From Betaproteobacteria bacterium (GTDB lineage: Bacteria; Pseudomonadota; Gammaproteobacteria; Burkholderiales; SG8-39), in assembly GCA_009693235.1 (NCBI GenBank), contig SHXR01000026.1, forward strand, positions 1 through 54,724: a DNA stretch of 54,724 nucleotides, read 5' to 3'. This document shows positions 37,832 through 47,243 of this stretch, piece by piece; position 1 is the stretch's first letter; every line of letters starts with the position of its first letter. Made by a program: the position numbers and the translations under genes. The notes below the pieces were generated by a model that saw only the letters and a list, made by a program, of their open reading frames with translations, made no database searches and was not told the DNA's origin.

Positions 37832-39228
37832 GTGCGCTCTTCGGCAAACCGATTGCAATCGTCAATATCGGCTTGGACGCCTTCGCCGATCCGCTGCAGG
37901 CGGCGGGCGCTCCGGTCGTGCGAACGGATTGGCGACCGCCGGGTGGCGAACCTAATGTCGCACGTGCGGTGGCAAGCCTGCTCGGTGATCCGCGCGTCGC
38001 GGCGGCCAACCAAAAGGCGTTTGGTTTGTACCTCGAGGCCGCCCCGGTATTGGAAGGGATCGGCATTGCGCGGGAGACGTTACCCGGCATGCGTGATCGG
38101 ATGATTCTGCATGCCGGACCGCCCATCGCCTGGGAGCGCATGTGCGGCCCGATGCGCGGCGGCATCGTCGGCGCGATTCTGCTCGAAGGTTGGACCACCG
38201 ATGCCGAACGCGCCTTGGCACTGGCCGCGAGTGGGGAAATCACGTTCGAACCTTGCCATCACTATGATGCAGTAGGGCCGATGGCGGGCATCATCAGTCC
38301 GTCCATGCCGGTATGGATCGTCCGCAACACGGTCCACGGCAATCGCACCTTCAGCAATATGAATGAAGGGCTCGGCAAGGTTCTTCGGATGGGCGCTAAC
38401 AGTATGGAAGTGCTGGACCGTCTGCGTTGGATGCGAAACACCTTGGCGCCCGCGATGGAGAAAGCGCTCGCGAAGGGCGGGGCGATCGAATTGAAGCCGC
38501 TCATGGCGCGCGCACTGCACATGGGCGATGAAGTGCATAACCGCAATGTGGCGGCGTCCAGTCTCCTATTGAAACGGATCACGCCGGCGTTATTGCGATC
38601 TGGCGTTGCGGCCGAAGATATTGCCCAAGTCTTCGATTTCGTGAATGGCAACGATCACTTCTTCATCAACGTCGGCATGGCGGCTTGCAAAGCGATGCTC
38701 GATCCTGCGCGCGGCGTCCCAGGTTCCAGCATGGTGACGGTGATGGCGAGGAACGGCGTCGAGTTTGGTATCCGCGTGAGTGGTACCGGCGACACGTGGT
38801 TCACCGGTCCTGCGCGCCCGGTCGATGGGCTGTTCTTCACTGGCTTCACCAAGGCCGACGCTGCGGGTGATATTGGCGACAGTGCGATCACTGAGACCGC
38901 CGGAGTAGGGGGTTTCGCGATGGCGGCGGCACCCGCGATCGTGCAATTCGTCGGTGGTACACCGGCATCGGCGATCGACAACACGCTGCGCATGGGCCAC
39001 ATCACGCTAGGCCGTAATAACGCGTTCACGCTGCCGCAGCTCGACTTCGCCGGCAGCCCGGCCGGCATCGACATTCGCAAAGTGGTCGATACCGGCATTT
39101 TGCCGGTGGTCAATACCGGCATCGCCCACAAGGAACCCGGGATTGGTCAGGTGGGTGCCGGTGTGACGAGCGCGCCGATGGAGTGTTTTCAGAAGGCAGT
39201 ACCGGCGCTGGCAGCGAGTCTTCAGTAG
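37828..39228 (+). CDS. DUF1116 family protein (YlbE/AllG-like)
   Basis: This 466-residue DUF1116 protein begins MSALFGKPIAIVNIGLDAFA and contains VRTDWRPPGGEPNVARAVAS, ERMCGPMRGGIVGAILLEGW (about residues 105-124), GNRTFSNMNEGLGKVLRMGA and VMARNGVEFGIRVSGTGDTW. E. coli YlbE belongs to this family and is one subunit of oxamate carbamoyltransferase with FdrA. The ATG lies within the fdrA stop (ATGA at 37828-37831), so translation is coupled and a joint complex is likely. The 3' end faces the MetE-like gene across 10 bp. Confidence 0.88.
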   Translation: MSALFGKPIAIVNIGLDAFADPLQAAGAPVVRTDWRPPGGEPNVARAVASLLGDPRVAAANQKAFGLYLEAAPVLEGIGIARETLPGMRDRMILHAGPPIAWERMCGPMRGGIVGAILLEGWTTDAERALALAASGEITFEPCHHYDAVGPMAGIISPSMPVWIVRNTVHGNRTFSNMNEGLGKVLRMGANSMEVLDRLRWMRNTLAPAMEKALAKGGAIELKPLMARALHMGDEVHNRNVAASSLLLKRITPALLRSGVAAEDIAQVFDFVNGNDHFFINVGMAACKAMLDPARGVPGSSMVTVMARNGVEFGIRVSGTGDTWFTGPARPVDGLFFTGFTKADAAGDIGDSAITETAGVGGFAMAAAPAIVQFVGGTPASAIDNTLRMGHITLGRNNAFTLPQLDFAGSPAGIDIRKVVDTGILPVVNTGIAHKEPGIGQVGAGVTSAPMECFQKAVPALAASLQ

Positions 39229-39238
39229 TTCGGTCGCC

Positions 39239-40348
39239 TTACCCCCACACCGCCTCGGCGATCTTGACCAGATGCGCGAGCTTGCGTTCCTGATCATCAT
39301 GGGTGAAGCGGTTCGTTTGATAGCTGGATGCAAAGCCACATTGCGGGCTGATGCAAAGATTTTCCAGGCTCACATAGCGGGAAGCCTCGTCGATGCGGCG
39401 TCGGACGGCATCCAGCGGTTCCAGTGCCGCGATCTTGGTACTGATCATGCCAAGCACCATTCGCTTGCCCTTCGGCACTTCGCGGAGGGGTTCGAAGCTA
39501 CCGGCACGTTCGGTGTCGTATTCGAGAAAGAAGCCGTCGACATTCAATTCCTGGAATAGCCGCCGTGCGACCGGATCGTAGCCGCCGCTTGCTTGCCCAT
39601 GGTCGAGATTGCCGCGGCAAAGATGAACGCAGGCGGTCATCGAGGCCGGCCGATCGCGTAGGGCGGCATTGATGGCGGCGATGTAATCGTTGATCAGCGA
39701 ATCCGGCTGCTCGCCGCGCTCGCGCACGATGGCGTGATTGTTCGGATCGCAGAGCACGGCAATCGGCACCTCATCGATTTGCAAATAGGTGCAGCCACGC
39801 TTGGCGAGATCGGCGACTTCCTCGCGGTAGATGGCGGTCACGTCGTCCAGATAGGCTTGACGCGTCGCGTAGGGCGAGCCCGCCAAACTTTTGTCGCCGG
39901 AAAAGAAGTGATTGGCCGAAGGGGCCGGGAGCGTCGCCTTGGCAGTGCCCTTCGTATGAGCCTTCAGATAAGAAAAATCCTCCGCGGTAATCGTCTCGCG
40001 GCGTTTCAGCTTGGCCTTAGCGGTAGGCACCGGCATGCCGCGTTCGCGTTTCCCCGATGCATAGGTGAAGAAGAACGAACTGGGAATTTTCTCTTTTGTG
40101 AAGCCATCGACGCGTTCGAAGAAGCGATCCCGCCAATTATTGCGGCGCAGTTCTCCATCGGTAATCGCCCGTATGCCCACGCGTTCCTGCATCGCAATCG
40201 CGGCGCGGATCTCTTCGTCCTCAATCGCTCGCAAAGCGTCGGTCGGCAGAGTGCCGGTGTTATGCGCGGTGCGCGCCTCGATGAGGCGCTGCGATCGGAT
40301 CAGGCTGCCGACGTGATCGGCACGAAACGGGAGCTTGGTTACATTCAT
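39239..40348 (-). CDS. MetE C-terminal-like (cobalamin-independent methionine synthase II family) protein
   Basis: This 369-residue protein has the C-terminal barrel of cobalamin-independent methionine synthase only, like B. subtilis YxjG. It starts MNVTKLPFRADHVGSLIRSQ. Zinc ligands are visible as His and Cys in CVHLCRGNLDHG (about residues 242-253), a Glu in GFFLEYDTER, and Cys in ISPQCGFASS (about residue 335). Length fits this subfamily. It may transfer methyl groups from a non-folate donor. It is the last gene of a minus-strand row behind hydantoinase B (38-bp gap). The role in that context is unknown. Confidence 0.85.
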   Translation of the reverse strand: MNVTKLPFRADHVGSLIRSQRLIEARTAHNTGTLPTDALRAIEDEEIRAAIAMQERVGIRAITDGELRRNNWRDRFFERVDGFTKEKIPSSFFFTYASGKRERGMPVPTAKAKLKRRETITAEDFSYLKAHTKGTAKATLPAPSANHFFSGDKSLAGSPYATRQAYLDDVTAIYREEVADLAKRGCTYLQIDEVPIAVLCDPNNHAIVRERGEQPDSLINDYIAAINAALRDRPASMTACVHLCRGNLDHGQASGGYDPVARRLFQELNVDGFFLEYDTERAGSFEPLREVPKGKRMVLGMISTKIAALEPLDAVRRRIDEASRYVSLENLCISPQCGFASSYQTNRFTHDDQERKLAHLVKIAEAVWG

Positions 40349-40386
40349 GGTTGCGTCCTTGGGTAATGGGAAACAAATTGCATCGC

Positions 40387-42291
40387 CTAACAGCACCGGA
40401 GCGAAAACAATCCTTCGCCCTGAATCGTTTTTTGCAGCGCCATGGCCTCGGGTTCAGCGGTGCGACCAACTTCGGCCGCGAAGATCGGGCATGAGGAAAA
40501 CCGGTGATCCTTGGGAAGTCCCGCACGACGCATGCGCTCACGCAGGGCCCGCGAGCCATCGATATCGACCACGCCAGTGGCAGCGTTGATGACCACGCCA
40601 TAGAGCGTATGCGCCGCGCTGCCTGACACATAGCCTTGTCGCACATCTTTGGCCACGGCATTGGGGTCGCGATCGAGTGGTGACCCAAACCCACCACCGC
40701 CACCCGATCGCAGGTAATAGCGATCACCCGCTTTGAGCAGACGCGACAAAACTTTGCCGGTCGGAAAAGCCGTCTCGGATGTTTCGTTGGCACGCTGCAA
40801 CGCCACCTGGTTACCCGCGGCAGAAAGCCCACCATCAAGCCCCCAGGGCCGGCTGTCCACGCGCTCGATCTGCGAGTCGTATGCGATGTCCACCAAGGTC
40901 TGCACCACTTGCTCAGTGCCCAGACCACCCCGATAGCGGCCCGCACCGCCCGAATCATCGCGCAATCGATAGGCTTCCACCACTAACGGAAATTTCACCT
41001 CCACCTGTTCGGAGGGCCCGTTGTGGGTGTCACCGTCATTGATGGCGATGGTGGCGTTCATGCCGTCCTCAGACCACTTGGCGCCCCAACCACCGCCGAT
41101 CAGCCCGCCGGTGTAGAGGAACAATTTGCCGTCACGGGGATGGCGTCCGCTGATTTTCGCGACGACGAGATCGGCGTGATGGCCGGCAATCACCTTGTCG
41201 GGAATGGCGGGCGCCAGCGCCTTGAAAATCGTATCGACGATGGTCATTGGATAGGTCATCCACCAGCGCATCGGTGCGGGTTTCACCGCGCTCACCACCT
41301 TGCCCGGAGGCAGGATGATGGTCAACGCACGAAAGCAGCCGTCATTCACCGGTAACTCAAGCGGTGCGGTCAAGCACTTGAAGGCCACCTGCGCGCAGGA
41401 GCGCCCGGCGGTAATGCCGGAGTTGTAGAAGCCGCGCACCTGATCGCTTACCCCGGACAGGTCGACCGTCATATGATCGCCTGCGATGGTGACCTTAACG
41501 CGAATCGGAATCTTCTTGCCGATCTCGACACCGTCATCATCGAGAAAGGATTCCGCTTCGTAGGTGCCATCGGGGATTTCCCGAATGTTTTCGCGCGCGG
41601 CGGCTTCACTTTGGTCCATGATGGTGCGAATCGCAGCCAGCACCTCGTCGCGCCCGTACTTGGCGATCATCTCCTGCATGCGTTTTTCGCCGGTCTTGAC
41701 CGCCGCAATCTGCGCGCGCAAATCGCCCATGGCGCGTTCGGGGACACGCACATTCATCCGAATGACGGCGTTGATGTCTTCGTTCAGCACGCCCGCCCGA
41801 TAGAACTTCACGATCGGGATCTGCAATCCTTCGGCGTAGATATCAGCGGTCATGCCACCGAGCGTGCCGCCTACATCCTGCCAGTGGGCCATGCAGGATG
41901 AAAACGCTACCAGCTCGCCTGCACAGAAAATCGGCACCGAGAACGTGAGATGGTTGAGATGGCTGCCGGTGAGGTAGGCATCATTGGTGAGTAACACATC
42001 GCCCGGTTGCAACCCCTGGACACCGCCGAAGTGCACGAGCTTCGCCTTGACGGTATCGCTCATGCCGCGAATGAACATCGGCAAGCCAAGCCCGATCGAC
42101 AACGTATTGCCTTCTGCATCCAAGAGGCCGACGGTGAAATCGAGCGCCTCATAGATGATCATGTTGTAGGCGGTGCGCATCAGGTTGGTCTTCATTTCCT
42201 CGGTGATGGCGACCAGACCATTACGAATAATCTCGGTGATGACCGGATCACTGACGGGTTGCGGCGGCATCGGATTCTTCATCGGTTCCAT
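40387..42291 (-). CDS. hyuB: Hydantoinase B / acetone carboxylase alpha-family protein
   Basis: This 634-residue protein is of the HyuB family (ATP-dependent N-methylhydantoinase or oxoprolinase B-type subunit). Marks are SDPVITEIIRNGLVAITEEM, GDVLLTNDAYLTGSHLNHLT (about residues 98-117), FYNSGITAGRSCAQVAFKCL and DSGGAGRYRGGLGTEQVVQT, plus RSGGGGGFGSPLDRDP near residue 555. Length is slightly above the usual 520-600. The partner HyuA, normally adjacent, is not in the window. The neighbours are a DHH phosphoesterase upstream (6 bp) and a MetE-like gene downstream. The start at 42291 has a poor ribosome site; Met4 is an alternative. Confidence 0.88.
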   Translation of the reverse strand: MEPMKNPMPPQPVSDPVITEIIRNGLVAITEEMKTNLMRTAYNMIIYEALDFTVGLLDAEGNTLSIGLGLPMFIRGMSDTVKAKLVHFGGVQGLQPGDVLLTNDAYLTGSHLNHLTFSVPIFCAGELVAFSSCMAHWQDVGGTLGGMTADIYAEGLQIPIVKFYRAGVLNEDINAVIRMNVRVPERAMGDLRAQIAAVKTGEKRMQEMIAKYGRDEVLAAIRTIMDQSEAAARENIREIPDGTYEAESFLDDDGVEIGKKIPIRVKVTIAGDHMTVDLSGVSDQVRGFYNSGITAGRSCAQVAFKCLTAPLELPVNDGCFRALTIILPPGKVVSAVKPAPMRWWMTYPMTIVDTIFKALAPAIPDKVIAGHHADLVVAKISGRHPRDGKLFLYTGGLIGGGWGAKWSEDGMNATIAINDGDTHNGPSEQVEVKFPLVVEAYRLRDDSGGAGRYRGGLGTEQVVQTLVDIAYDSQIERVDSRPWGLDGGLSAAGNQVALQRANETSETAFPTGKVLSRLLKAGDRYYLRSGGGGGFGSPLDRDPNAVAKDVRQGYVSGSAAHTLYGVVINAATGVVDIDGSRALRERMRRAGLPKDHRFSSCPIFAAEVGRTAEPEAMALQKTIQGEGLFSLRCC

Positions 42292-42297
42292 AGGGGG

Positions 42298-43248
42298 CTA
42301 TTGTGCAGCTTGAAACGCCGCGGTGAATTGTGCCAATGCAGTGGCGGGCAGCCGATCGATACCCGCGGCTGCATGGCGACCGGCGCCGCCAAACGGAACA
42401 CACACTGCATGGGCGGTAACGCGCGATTCAGTACCTGCGCGCACGCTGACCGAATAGGTGCCGTCGCGATTGGGAGCGAGCACGGCATGCGCACGCTTCG
42501 CATCGGTGGCGGCCAGGTGATGGGCCAAGCTTCCGAGCACACGCCTGCTCCAGGGGGCATCGGGCAATCGATGGATGGTGGACGTCGCACTGGTTGCGTG
42601 CGGTGGAACGTTCAGTGCGGCAGCGAGATCCTTGGTGCGAAGCGTAATCAATTCTGGCACGATGGATTCGCCGGTTGCAAACGAGAACGGACTGTCAAAA
42701 CTCGCCATGCGCCGATACAGATCGGCCGGGTGAATGTGAAGGTCGGCAACCGTCTCACCATAAGCGTTGTAGTTGATCGCTTCGCCAAGGGTGCGCAGGG
42801 TTGCGCGCTCGGTGAGGCTGAGCGATTGTGCATCGCTTAGACGTTCGGCGGTGGCAAGGAGATTGTCGCCGAATGCGGCAGTGATTGCCCACGCTCGATA
42901 GCGTCCCTGCAATGCTCGATCGACGATGACGCTGGTGCAGACGTCAGCGGCGGTATCGATGTGGGCTTCAAGGTTCGCATGCGCGGGGATAGCGCCGGGA
43001 AAATGATGATCGTAGTAACGCACCCGAACGCCTTTTGCGAGCAGTGCATCCAGGGCCGGGCGGTTGCGTTCCAGCGAAATGTCGAGGACGGTCACAACGG
43101 TATCGGTGTCGGCGTTGGCGCGCGCTAACAATTCGATGTCGCGCTTGGCGCCGGTGATCAACTCGGCATCGCACGGTTCCGTCAAACGGAGTTGCCGCAG
43201 TGCGCAAAGGCCATCGGCATCGCCATTGAACACATCGACAAAGCGCAT
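42298..43248 (-). CDS. DHH family phosphoesterase-like protein
   Basis: This 316-residue protein has the N-terminal DHH-type metal motifs DVFNGDADGLCALRQLRL (about residues 5-22), VVTVLDISLERN (about residue 72) and RVRYYDHHFPGAIPA (about residues 96-110), and a C-terminal DHHA1-like tail with FGGAGRHAAAGI (near residue 290). It probably cleaves phosphodiester or phosphomonoester bonds with manganese; nanoRNase- or pAp-phosphatase-like activity is possible. No transport or secretion signal. It lies 14 bp behind a Bug receptor and 6 bp before hyuB, an unusual context. Confidence 0.82.
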   Translation of the reverse strand: MRFVDVFNGDADGLCALRQLRLTEPCDAELITGAKRDIELLARANADTDTVVTVLDISLERNRPALDALLAKGVRVRYYDHHFPGAIPAHANLEAHIDTAADVCTSVIVDRALQGRYRAWAITAAFGDNLLATAERLSDAQSLSLTERATLRTLGEAINYNAYGETVADLHIHPADLYRRMASFDSPFSFATGESIVPELITLRTKDLAAALNVPPHATSATSTIHRLPDAPWSRRVLGSLAHHLAATDAKRAHAVLAPNRDGTYSVSVRAGTESRVTAHAVCVPFGGAGRHAAAGIDRLPATALAQFTAAFQAAQ

Positions 43249-43262
43249 CTTGGCAGACCTGT

Positions 43263-44246
43263 CTATTCGACTCGGGCGTTGACGCGCTTGACCACACGCC
43301 CCAATCGATCGAGGTCACTGGCGAGTTGGCGGGCCAATTCTTCCCGTGTGCTCCAGACGGGCTCTGCGCCCAACGCGGCGACACGTGCTTTCATTGGGTC
43401 GGTTTGCAGGATTTTCACGACGCTCGTATTGAGCTTCTGGGCAATGGCTTGGTCGGTGCCGGCCGGTGCGAACAGGCCATGCCAACCCGATGCGGCCTCC
43501 ATGCCGGCGACGCCCAATTCGGCGAGCGTCGGCAGGTGAGGCAATGCCGCGAGCCGATTGGGCCCGACCACCGCAAACGCTTTCAGTTTTCCAGTTTTTA
43601 TATGCGCGACTGCCGTGGCCGAATCGAACATGAAGTCGATTTGTCCGGCCAATAGATCTTTGAGGGCAGGGCCAATTCCCTTATACGGAACGTGTTGGGT
43701 TGCCACGCCCGCCGCGCTGTTGAAGAGTTCAGTGGCAATGTGAATCAGGCTGCCATTACCGGCCGATCCATAGTTCAGTTGATTGGGTTTTGATTTGGCG
43801 ATCGCGACGAACTCGGCATAGGTATTCGCACCCACTTTGGAATGCGCGACGAGAATGAAATTGGTGCGGGCAGTAAGCGTAATAGGGGTAAAGCCCTTGA
43901 TTGGATCGAAGGGCACTGCGGCATACACATGCGGATTGAGATTGAGCGTGCTGCCGCCGGTCAAGAGCAAGGTATGCCCGTCGGGCAAAGCGCGTGCGAC
44001 GGCTTCCGCAGCCAGATTGCCATTTGCACCCGGCCGATTCTCCACGACGAACGATTGTCCCGACTCACGGGTCAATTCTTCGGCAATGGCCCGCGCGATT
44101 GTATCAATCGAACCACCGGCTGAAACGGTGACGATGATCTTGACTGGGCGAACCGGCTGCGCAACCACATTGCCCGCGATTAGCACGGCAAACCCCGCCA
44201 ACAGGTGTAAGGCGATTGCCGGGAGACTGCGACGTAAGCGCACCAT
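43263..44246 (-). CDS. Tripartite tricarboxylate (Bug/TctC) receptor
   Basis: This 327-residue periplasmic receptor has signal peptide [20 protein letters not shown] then VVAQ. Family marks are [60 protein letters not shown] and [20 protein letters not shown]. The ATG at 44246 is chosen because the preceding open frame lacks family features. It heads a minus-strand row (Bug, DHH, HyuB, MetE-like) with gaps of 14, 6 and 38 bp. It is divergent from an SDR gene (67 bp). Confidence 0.92.
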   Translation of the reverse strand: MVRLRRSLPAIALHLLAGFAVLIAGNVVAQPVRPVKIIVTVSAGGSIDTIARAIAEELTRESGQSFVVENRPGANGNLAAEAVARALPDGHTLLLTGGSTLNLNPHVYAAVPFDPIKGFTPITLTARTNFILVAHSKVGANTYAEFVAIAKSKPNQLNYGSAGNGSLIHIATELFNSAAGVATQHVPYKGIGPALKDLLAGQIDFMFDSATAVAHIKTGKLKAFAVVGPNRLAALPHLPTLAELGVAGMEAASGWHGLFAPAGTDQAIAQKLNTSVVKILQTDPMKARVAALGAEPVWSTREELARQLASDLDRLGRVVKRVNARVE

Positions 44247-44313
44247 CAAGTCATTCCAATCATTGTTCGGGCTATCATGCCGCCAACATCGATCACTGTA
44301 CAAGGGGAATGTG

Positions 44314-45072
44314 ATGGTCGCCAACGGCAAGGTTGCAGTCGTAACGGGCGCGAGCGCCGGGATCGGCAAGCGATCGGCCATCGTGCTGCTGCAAAATGGC
44401 TGGTCGGTGGTGCTGGCCGGACGCCGCGCTGAACAACTCGACGGGGCTATTAAGGAGGCGGGTGCGTCGGGCGCCAACGCGCTGGCGGTCATCGCCGATG
44501 TCAGCGATCCCCGTTCGGTCCAGGCGCTGTTTGCCAAGACGAAAGAGAAATTCGGCCGCCTCGATCTGCTCTTCAACAATGCGGGGATCGGTGCGCCGGG
44601 GATTCCCCTTGAAGAACTTACCTTTGAGCAGTGGAAAGCAGTCGTCGATACCAACCTGACGGGCGCATTTCTTTGCACGCAGCAAGCGTTCAAGATCATG
44701 AAGGATCAGAACCCGCGCGGCGGCCGCATCATCAATAACGGCTCGATTTCTGCCCACGCACCGCGACCCAATTCGTCGCCTTATACCTCGACCAAGCATG
44801 CGATCACCGGTCTCACCAAATCGACTTCGCTGGATGGTCGCAAATACGATATCGCCTGTGGGCAAATCGATATCGGCAATGCGGCGACCGATATGACAGC
44901 GCGCATGGCCAAGGGCGTGCCGCAAGCCAACGGCACCATTGCGGCCGAACCGTTGATGGCGGTCGAAGATGTCGCGAGCACGGTCTTGCATATGGCCAGC
45001 CTGTCGCTCGATTCCAATGTGCAGTTCGTCACCGTCATGGCGACCAAGATGCCGTTCGTTGGGCGTGGGTAA
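44314..45072 (+). CDS. SDR family oxidoreductase
   Basis: This 252-residue classical short-chain dehydrogenase has [11 protein letters not shown] (about residues 12-22), [12 protein letters not shown] (about residue 86), Ser in [10 protein letters not shown], and the catalytic YTSTK (about residues 157-161). The sequence [13 protein letters not shown] after beta-2 has Arg residues, which favours NADP(H). AGGGGA lies 5-6 bases before the ATG at 44314. The open frame extends upstream into the antisense of the Bug gene, but that is not family sequence. Substrate unknown. Confidence 0.92.
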   Translation: MVANGKVAVVTGASAGIGKRSAIVLLQNGWSVVLAGRRAEQLDGAIKEAGASGANALAVIADVSDPRSVQALFAKTKEKFGRLDLLFNNAGIGAPGIPLEELTFEQWKAVVDTNLTGAFLCTQQAFKIMKDQNPRGGRIINNGSISAHAPRPNSSPYTSTKHAITGLTKSTSLDGRKYDIACGQIDIGNAATDMTARMAKGVPQANGTIAAEPLMAVEDVASTVLHMASLSLDSNVQFVTVMATKMPFVGRG

Positions 45073-45137
45073 CCATTGACCGTGAACATGACAGGGCGCT
45101 GCGTTGCCATGTGCGATGACAGCCGGTTGTTGGGTGA

Positions 45138-46184
45138 ATGATCAATAGCGAATTCGATGGGCGCGACGGCCGCCGCCGCGGCGTCGTGATATGGCTGCTC
45201 CTTTGCTGCGCGCTGGTCGCCGCGATCGTGGTTGTGGGCGGCGCGACGCGGCTCACCCGCTCGGGCCTGTCGATTGTTGAGTGGCGGCCGTTGACGGGAG
45301 TGCTACCGCCGCTCACTGCGGCCGATTGGCAAGTCCTCTTTGACCAATACCGCGCGACGCCTGAGTACCGGCTCGTCAACAAAGGCATGAGCCTCGATGC
45401 CTTCAAGAGTATTTTTTGGTGGGAGTACGGGCACCGTTTGTTGGGTCGCCTGATCGGCGTTTTTTTCTTTATTCCGCTCATCTGGTTCTGGGTACGTGGC
45501 CGTTTGGACCGGCGCCTTGGCTTGCGGCTGCTAGGCGTGTTCATCCTCGGTGGCTTGCAGGGGGCGCTTGGCTGGTACATGGTGCAAAGTGGGTTGGTCG
45601 ATGACCCGAAAGTGAGTCATCTGCGGCTTGCGGCGCATTTGGGGCTCGCGCTGCTGATCTTTTGGTCGATGCTCTGGATTGCGTTGGGATTGCTGTTTCC
45701 AAGCCAGCCGGGTACGCCGGCGACACGATACGGCGTGCGAAGCGTCGCATGGATGCTCCCGGTCTTGGTGTTCATCATGGCGTTATCAGGGGCGTTGGTC
45801 GCGGGCATTCGTGCGGGCTATGCCTACAACACGTTTCCGCTGATGAATGGTCACTGGATCCCGCTGGAGCTATTCTCCATCGAGCCATGGTGGCGCAATT
45901 TTTTCTACAACATGGCCACCGTACAATTCGATCATCGCCTGCTCGCCTATCTTCTGATCATCGTTACCGGATGGCTATGGTGGCGGGTCTTGGCGAGCGA
46001 GACATCAAGACGAGCACGGTACAGCGTGACGGGTCTGGCGCTGGCGCTGGTCTTGCAGTTCGGCCTTGGTATTGCGACTTTGCTCAACCAAGTGCCGGTG
46101 TTGCTTGGCGTCCTGCATCAGGGCGGTGCGGTGCTCGTCCTCACCGCGGCCATTGTGACCGCGCATACGCTGCGCCGGGATTGA
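45138..46184 (+). CDS. ctaA: Heme A synthase (COX15/CtaA, type 2)
   Basis: This 348-residue integral membrane enzyme hydroxylates the C8 methyl of heme O to a formyl group to make heme A for aa3-type cytochrome oxidase. Eight hydrophobic helices are visible. Heme-ligand histidines are in WWEYGHRLLGRLIG (about residue 98), VSHLRLAAHLGLALL (about residues 156-162), QFDHRLLAYLL (about residue 264) and VLHQGGAVLVL (about residue 327). The N-terminal GGATRLTRSGLSIVEWRPLT is the family signature. It is not linked to cox genes here. The gap to the convergent enoyl-CoA hydratase is 81 bp. Confidence 0.93.
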   Translation: MINSEFDGRDGRRRGVVIWLLLCCALVAAIVVVGGATRLTRSGLSIVEWRPLTGVLPPLTAADWQVLFDQYRATPEYRLVNKGMSLDAFKSIFWWEYGHRLLGRLIGVFFFIPLIWFWVRGRLDRRLGLRLLGVFILGGLQGALGWYMVQSGLVDDPKVSHLRLAAHLGLALLIFWSMLWIALGLLFPSQPGTPATRYGVRSVAWMLPVLVFIMALSGALVAGIRAGYAYNTFPLMNGHWIPLELFSIEPWWRNFFYNMATVQFDHRLLAYLLIIVTGWLWWRVLASETSRRARYSVTGLALALVLQFGLGIATLLNQVPVLLGVLHQGGAVLVLTAAIVTAHTLRRD

Positions 46185-46265
46185 TTGTTAAAGCCGCCTG
46201 AAACCTACCTCGGGCAGCCCCTCTACCCATTCCGTCGGCGCAAAGAACATACGCCGTACGGTTGA

Positions 46266-47120
46266 TCAGTTGCCCTCGAATACGGGCCGTTGCTTCGCGA
46301 CGAACGCGCGATAAGCGCGGTCGTAGTCCTTCGTTTGCATGCAGATCGCCTGTGCTTGGGCTTCGGCTTCGATCGCGTCATCGATGCCCATGCTCCACTC
46401 CTGGTGGATGCAGCGCTTGGTCATGGCATGCGCGAAGGTCGGACCGTCGGCCAGTGACCTGGCAAGCGCCTGCGCCTCAGCGAGCACCTGATCGGACGTG
46501 CAGAGCTTATTGAAAAATCCCCAGCGTTCGGCTTCCTCGCCCGTTATGTTGCGGCCGGTATAAAGCAGTTCGGCCGCCCGGCCCGCGCCGATGATTCTTG
46601 GCAGCATATTGCAAGCGCCCATGTCGGCGCCGGCCAGTCCTACCCGGACGAACAGGAACGCGACTTTCGTGCCGGCGGTTCCATATCGCATGTCCGAGGC
46701 CATTGCGAGAATCGCCCCGGCACCGGCGCATACCCCATCGATCGCCGCGATGATCGGTTGCGGGCAGGCGCGCATCGCTTTGACGACATCGCCCGTCATG
46801 CGGGTGAATTGCAGGAGTCCATCCGTGTCGCCGGCCTGCTGCATGTCGATCAATGGTCCGATGATTTCATGGACGTCGCCGCCGGAGCAAAAATTGCCGC
46901 CCGCTCCCGTGATGACGACGGTCTTCACTTGCTCCGCGAATTTGAGGTCGTGAAAGGTATCGCGCAACTCCGCATACGATTCCATGGTGAGCGGATTCTT
47001 GCGATCGGGCCGGTTGAGCGTGATCGTGGCGACCTTGCCGTTGAGCGACCAGGAAAAATGGCAGGCCTGGAACCGGGTGAAATCAACGCGGGGTGGATGA
47101 AAGCGGGCGGCAGTGGTCAT
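46266..47120 (-). CDS. Enoyl-CoA hydratase/isomerase family protein
   Basis: This 284-residue crotonase-fold protein has [20 protein letters not shown], the oxyanion-hole segments [12 protein letters not shown] (about residues 75-86) and [20 protein letters not shown] (about residues 125-144), and a possible catalytic acid in [16 protein letters not shown]. The usual Glu at the hydratase position is replaced (GLAGAD), so isomerase, lyase or hydrolase activity is possible. AAGGAA precedes the ATG at 47120. It is divergent from the VOC gene, and the common catabolic context suggests CoA-ester processing of ring-cleavage products. Confidence 0.88.
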   Translation of the reverse strand: MTTAARFHPPRVDFTRFQACHFSWSLNGKVATITLNRPDRKNPLTMESYAELRDTFHDLKFAEQVKTVVITGAGGNFCSGGDVHEIIGPLIDMQQAGDTDGLLQFTRMTGDVVKAMRACPQPIIAAIDGVCAGAGAILAMASDMRYGTAGTKVAFLFVRVGLAGADMGACNMLPRIIGAGRAAELLYTGRNITGEEAERWGFFNKLCTSDQVLAEAQALARSLADGPTFAHAMTKRCIHQEWSMGIDDAIEAEAQAQAICMQTKDYDRAYRAFVAKQRPVFEGN

Positions 47121-47243
47121 AGCAATTCCTTGGTGGGTGTGCGCGCATTCTAGTTGAGCCCTCGTCGTTGCCCTGCCACGCCCGACAACCCAAGCATTGG
47201 TCGATTCTGGTACAACATCGGCATTCGGTATCAGGAGGCGGTC

